A DNA stretch of 64,000 bases from Blastomonas aquatica (GTDB lineage: Bacteria; Pseudomonadota; Alphaproteobacteria; Sphingomonadales; Sphingomonadaceae): NCBI RefSeq assembly GCF_014639875.1, contig NZ_BMGD01000003.1:248001-312000 (forward strand), in the 5' to 3' direction. The number at the start of each line of letters is the position of its first letter. Position 1 is the stretch's first letter. Below the pieces are notes generated by a model. It saw nothing but the letters and a program-made list of their open reading frames with translations, did not search any database and had not been told where the DNA came from. Position numbers and translations under genes: made by a program. Of the stretch, positions 61,196 through 64,000 are shown one piece after another.

Positions 61196-61636
61196 TCACC
61201 CCTCGATCACGCGTGCACAAGGATGGTGCTTGTCGAGGTGCTTGCGGATTATTTTGAGATTGCGGGTGTTTGACCGCCAGAAAAGGTCGAAGACATCGCC
61301 TGCGATCGGCACCGCACCCAAAAGACTGTCGAAACCGACATTGGCCGCCATCCGCATCAACTGAAATTTTGACATGCCCAGGTTGCGCGCTTCCCAGACG
61401 ATATACAGCCCCATCGCGCCAGTAATTATATCGCCAACCACCGGCACCAGCCCCAGCGCGAAGTCGAGGCCAACCTTGCGGGACATACCCGGCAGGGTAA
61501 AGCTGCGTTCCAGCACCTGCTCCATCATCTCGATCCGTTTGCGGATCGCTGCTGGATCGTTTCCGATCGCGGCTGCCATCAGCTTCATCTGGGCCGCCTT
61601 GATCTGCTGTATCTGTTCAGGCCGGATCGTCTTCAT
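61196..61636 (-). CDS. DUF4112 domain-containing membrane protein
   Basis: A 146-aa DUF4112 protein. Two hydrophobic segments, LDFALGLVPVVGDIITGAMGLYIVW and GFDSLLGAVPIAGDVFDLFW, each hold a PVVGD or PIAGD motif typical of the family. The function is unknown. It follows the solute-binding lipoprotein gene by 28 bases and may share its transcript. Confidence 0.85.
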   Translation of the reverse strand: MKTIRPEQIQQIKAAQMKLMAAAIGNDPAAIRKRIEMMEQVLERSFTLPGMSRKVGLDFALGLVPVVGDIITGAMGLYIVWEARNLGMSKFQLMRMAANVGFDSLLGAVPIAGDVFDLFWRSNTRNLKIIRKHLDKHHPCARVIEG

Positions 61637-61664
61637 CGTTCACTCCCAAGCCCCTTGCGCCTGC

Positions 61665-63131
61665 TTATCTGGGGATGGCGACCAGGTCGGGCAAGGCGTG
61701 CCAGCCATCGGCAGTAATCGCAAACCCTGGGACATTCCCGGCAACCAGCGAAAACCGCACCGGTGCACCCAGCGGGATGTAGATGTTGGCACTGGTCATC
61801 GACAGTTCCGCCTCGGCCATTTTCTGTGCGCGGATTGCTGGGTCCACCGCCCGGCGTGCGTGCGCCAGCAGCACATCGCCATCCTTGTCGCATACTGGGC
61901 GCACCGAACAGGCCAGCTGATTGAGGAACCATGAAGGTTGGCGGTGCCGCGCGACCGCATCAATCAGGCGCAAATCCGCTGTGTCCTTCAAACCGACCAT
62001 GCGGCTTTCCAGCCCGATCTGCGCCAGGTCGCGCCTGAGCCGCGCAAAAACCAGTCGGCTGCCAGGACCTTCAGGCATGGCGATACGCAGCGCATCTTGC
62101 GATCCTGATTGCTCCTGACGCCAGCGGATGACCCGCCCGCGGGCCAGGTCGCGCCGTTCGTCCAGCGAGAGGTTTGCCCAGCGATCTCCCACTAAAGGCG
62201 TATAGCGATCAAGCCCCAACGGAATGATCCGGGTCAGCGTCTGCCACTGGCGAATGCCCAGTGGCGTCATCAACGCATCGCGATCGATCGCAAGACCGAT
62301 TGCCTCGCGGTTGGCAGGATCGCCCAGAAAGCCGCGCTCGTTCACCGCCAGCAGTCCGAACAACCCGATCACCGGGTCCGCGCGCACCGCATTGTCGGGC
62401 ACTGACGCCGCACTCAGATAGGGCAGGTGCTCGAAGCGACCGCCCAGCACCATGGTTGTCTCACCCATCGAAAACCGAGCGATCGCGTGCGCCGCGTTTT
62501 CGGTGCGGACCTGCAGAGGGCGGACCGGGCGGCGCTGCTCTGGTTCGATCGAGTCATCGACCCGTTCGGTAAGAAGGGTCCAATATTGCTGCCTGTCGGC
62601 AACGAGCGGCCCGGTGCCGCGCCCGCTGCGCCGGATACCCAACTCCGGCAACGCGAGGATACGTAGCAGATCTGGCTGCGGTGCGAGCAGACGGATCTCG
62701 ATTACCCGCCCGGTCATCGATCGGATATCGCGCACCACGATGGTATCCGCGCCGATCGCGCTGCGGGCTTCGATATTCAGTCGGCGTCGCAATGCTGCCG
62801 CGACGTGCTCGGATGTCACGACGTCGCCGTTTTCCCAGCGGGCATTGCGCAGGCGAAAGATATAGCTCAGGCCATCGTCGGTGACGATCCAGCGTTCGGC
62901 CAGTGCGGGAACGATGTTTCCCAACGAATCCAGCCGGACCAGTCCTTGCGATGTCGCGGCGCGCAAATACTCTGCCGCAGGCGCAAGCTCGGCGGCATCG
63001 AGGTTGTTCACCGGCGATGAATCGATGATCGAAATCCCCAGTGGCGACGTATCCGAACCGCTGCACCCCGCCAGCAGCAACACTGCAGCGGTGGTGCAAG
63101 TCCCGATCGTCCTTGCCAAAACGCCTGTCAT
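61665..63131 (-). CDS. Solute-binding lipoprotein, peptide ABC-transporter (SBP_bac_5) type
   Basis: A 488-aa lipoprotein: MTGVLARTIGTCTTAAVLLLAGC has the lipobox LLAGC with Cys23. Then comes a DppA/OppA-like domain: LVRLDSLGNIVPALAERWIV, LSYIFRLRNARWENGDVVTSEHVAAALRR and an extended second half. No permease or ATPase genes accompany it, so it could bind peptide-like ligands for another system or act as a sensor. The start was set at the lipoprotein signal; the frame is open far upstream. Confidence 0.8.
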   Translation of the reverse strand: MTGVLARTIGTCTTAAVLLLAGCSGSDTSPLGISIIDSSPVNNLDAAELAPAAEYLRAATSQGLVRLDSLGNIVPALAERWIVTDDGLSYIFRLRNARWENGDVVTSEHVAAALRRRLNIEARSAIGADTIVVRDIRSMTGRVIEIRLLAPQPDLLRILALPELGIRRSGRGTGPLVADRQQYWTLLTERVDDSIEPEQRRPVRPLQVRTENAAHAIARFSMGETTMVLGGRFEHLPYLSAASVPDNAVRADPVIGLFGLLAVNERGFLGDPANREAIGLAIDRDALMTPLGIRQWQTLTRIIPLGLDRYTPLVGDRWANLSLDERRDLARGRVIRWRQEQSGSQDALRIAMPEGPGSRLVFARLRRDLAQIGLESRMVGLKDTADLRLIDAVARHRQPSWFLNQLACSVRPVCDKDGDVLLAHARRAVDPAIRAQKMAEAELSMTSANIYIPLGAPVRFSLVAGNVPGFAITADGWHALPDLVAIPR

Positions 63132-63333
63132 GTCTTGTCTCTCACCGTCGTGCCGCTTTTTGTGGAGATAGCAGGACGTAAGCATAGCGACAACGCGGCG
63201 TTGACGCAGTTGTCGCGCCTGATGGTGGCACGAGCAAGCTGGTACAGTTCGTGTTGGTGCGACGAAAATTGTCCCGAACGGGAACGGATTGCCGCCATGA
63301 GGCGTCCCTTTGTCAGTTAAAGCGAGGAACATC
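63132..63333. promoter_or_regulatory. Divergent promoter region between two lipoprotein genes
   Basis: 202 bases with no gene; it must hold the promoters of the solute-binding lipoprotein gene and the glycine-zipper lipoprotein gene. I found no convincing motif. Confidence 0.35.
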
Positions 63334-63756
63334 ATGACAATGTTTAGCAAGAAGACATGGGCCCTGGGAGCAGCGCTGGCGGCGGCGACAGTGGTAAGTG
63401 GATGCGCCGGCGGTGGCTTTGGCAACCGTGGTGGTTCGAATTTCCGTCAATTTGATTATAATCGTCCCGACCCCGCCTACGGCGGTTATGACGCCGGACG
63501 GTATTATCGGGAAAACCCGCGTCAGCGCGAGCGGCGGCTGAGCAACAACGACCGCGTGTATCGTGGGCAGGACGGCCGGTATTATTGCCGTCGTCCAGAT
63601 GGCACCACGGGCCTGATCGTTGGCGGCCTTGCCGGGGGTGCGCTCGGCAATGTGATCGCACCGGGTGGATCGAGCACGCTTGGGACCATTCTGGGAGCTG
63701 CCGGTGGAGCAGTTGCCGGACGCGCAGTCGATCGCAGTGGCGCGCGTTGCCGCTGA
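63334..63756 (+). CDS. Glycine-zipper outer-membrane lipoprotein
   Basis: A 140-aa lipoprotein: MTMFSKKTWALGAALAAATVVSGC with lipobox VSGC. A Tyr/Arg/Asn/Gly-rich middle (RPDPAYGGYDAGRYY) follows. A glycine-zipper segment, GLIVGGLAGGALGNVIAPGG then LGTILGAAGGAVAG, lies at residues about 95-130, as in 17-kDa surface-antigen-like (Rickettsia) proteins. Probably in the outer membrane or periplasm. The perfect terminator at 63774 follows. Confidence 0.88.
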   Translation: MTMFSKKTWALGAALAAATVVSGCAGGGFGNRGGSNFRQFDYNRPDPAYGGYDAGRYYRENPRQRERRLSNNDRVYRGQDGRYYCRRPDGTTGLIVGGLAGGALGNVIAPGGSSTLGTILGAAGGAVAGRAVDRSGARCR

Positions 63757-63773
63757 TCGCGGCACGCACACCC

Positions 63774-63832
63774 TGCTCACTTAACAAAAAAGCGCCCCGG
63801 GTTTCCCGAGGCGCTTTTTTGTTAAGTGAGCA
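63774..63832. terminator. Bidirectional terminator with 23-base perfect arms
   Basis: Inverted arms of 23 bases, including AAAAAAGCGCC and GGCGCTTTTTT, extend outward through TTAAC/GTTAA and further to TGCTCAC/GTGAGCA. The inner bases add a CCGGG/CCCGA turn. It lies between the convergent lipoprotein and glnA genes, so it can stop transcription both ways. Confidence 0.92.
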
Positions 63833-63841
63833 GGTAAAAGC

Positions 63842-64000
63842 TTACCAGCTGTAGTACATGTCGAATTCGACCGGCGAAGGCGTGGTTTCCCAACGCGAGA
63901 CTTCAGCCCACTTCATCTCGATATAGGCTTCGATCTGGTCCTTGAGGAACACATCGCCCTTGAGCAGGAAGTCGTGGTCGGCGATCAGCGAGTCGAGTGC
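63842..64000 (-). CDS. glnA: Glutamine synthetase, C-terminal end (partial)
   Basis: The last 52 codons of glutamine synthetase type I; the gene continues beyond the window. Read leftward it gives ALDSLIADHDFLLKGDVF and IEMKWAEVSRWETTPSPVEF, then DMYYSW before TAA, matching the GlnA C terminus. The remainder is outside, so the adenylylation Tyr cannot be checked. Confidence 0.93.
   Translation of the reverse strand, partial: ALDSLIADHDFLLKGDVFLKDQIEAYIEMKWAEVSRWETTPSPVEFDMYYSW

Overview
The window is about 64 kb of high-GC chromosome (roughly 64% by eye) from an alphaproteobacterium, most likely a sphingomonad (order Sphingomonadales). The evidence is the family content and order: a mdh-sucD-sucA-sucB-lpd TCA-cycle operon without sucC; pckA divergent from a chvI-chvG-hprK-rapZ-EIIA-HPr block; infA-maf-RNase E/G-yacG followed by tRNA-Phe; a large TonB-dependent receptor; and several families of palindromic intergenic repeats. 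The genus cannot be fixed from sequence reading alone. Genes are densely packed, often with 4-base overlaps. No rRNA operon, prophage, IS element or CRISPR array was seen.

Layout. 1-349: palindromic repeats only. 350-8557 (-): TCA operon, with a small GIY-YIG nuclease gene inserted between sucB and lpd. 9007-10958: a convergent polysaccharide deacetylase and BioF2-type acetyltransferase. 11055-15088 (-): an unusual operon of radical SAM protein, UdgX-type uracil-DNA glycosylase fusion, YcgG/GntA-like haem oxygenase and DUF1989 protein. 15192-16714: hydrolase and DUF1993 protein. 16803-18986 (-): tRNA-Phe, yacG, RNase E/G, maf, infA. 19272-27099 (+): TonB receptor, TPR membrane protein, bamB-like lipoprotein, der, Hpt protein, def. 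27327-31062: rmuC, a small DUF937-like protein, pckA. 31349-35965 (+): the ChvG/ChvI and nitrogen-PTS block. 36018-42315: RNA methyltransferase, a 58-aa Cys-containing protein, M28 peptidase, guaB, rsmB-type methyltransferase, TPR protein. 42568-43731: an AT-rich patch with a membrane-protein gene broken by an in-frame amber codon. 43732-50716: LysR regulator and leucine/isovalerate degradation genes (ivd, mccB, mccA, MaoC), with a DUF559 nuclease gene inserted between mccB and mccA. 50922-59858: DUF885 peptidase, isoaspartyl peptidase, GNAT, DUF1176, hydroxybutyryl-CoA dehydrogenase, FrnE-like DsbA, DUF1489, MgtE and cyclophilin. 59908-64000: LysR, a candidate sRNA, DUF4112, a solute-binding lipoprotein, a glycine-zipper lipoprotein and the 3' end of glnA.

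How it works together. The two metabolic operons feed each other: leucine breakdown (ivd, mcc) yields acetyl-CoA, which the suc/mdh enzymes burn, while pckA drains oxaloacetate to gluconeogenesis. The neighbouring ChvG/ChvI-HprK-PTS relay is the usual alphaproteobacterial place for carbon, nitrogen and envelope-stress signals to meet.

The most interesting signal is a recurring design. Two unrelated stand-alone nuclease genes (GIY-YIG and DUF559) each sit between two genes of a conserved metabolic operon, in the same direction as the operon, and each is bracketed by a pair of copies of its own palindromic repeat family. This looks like two nuclease-plus-repeat cassettes and is offered as the candidate undescribed system. 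Other points of note are the rSAM/UdgX/YcgG/DUF1989 operon, the amber-interrupted AT-rich gene and a candidate sRNA beside a LysR gene.
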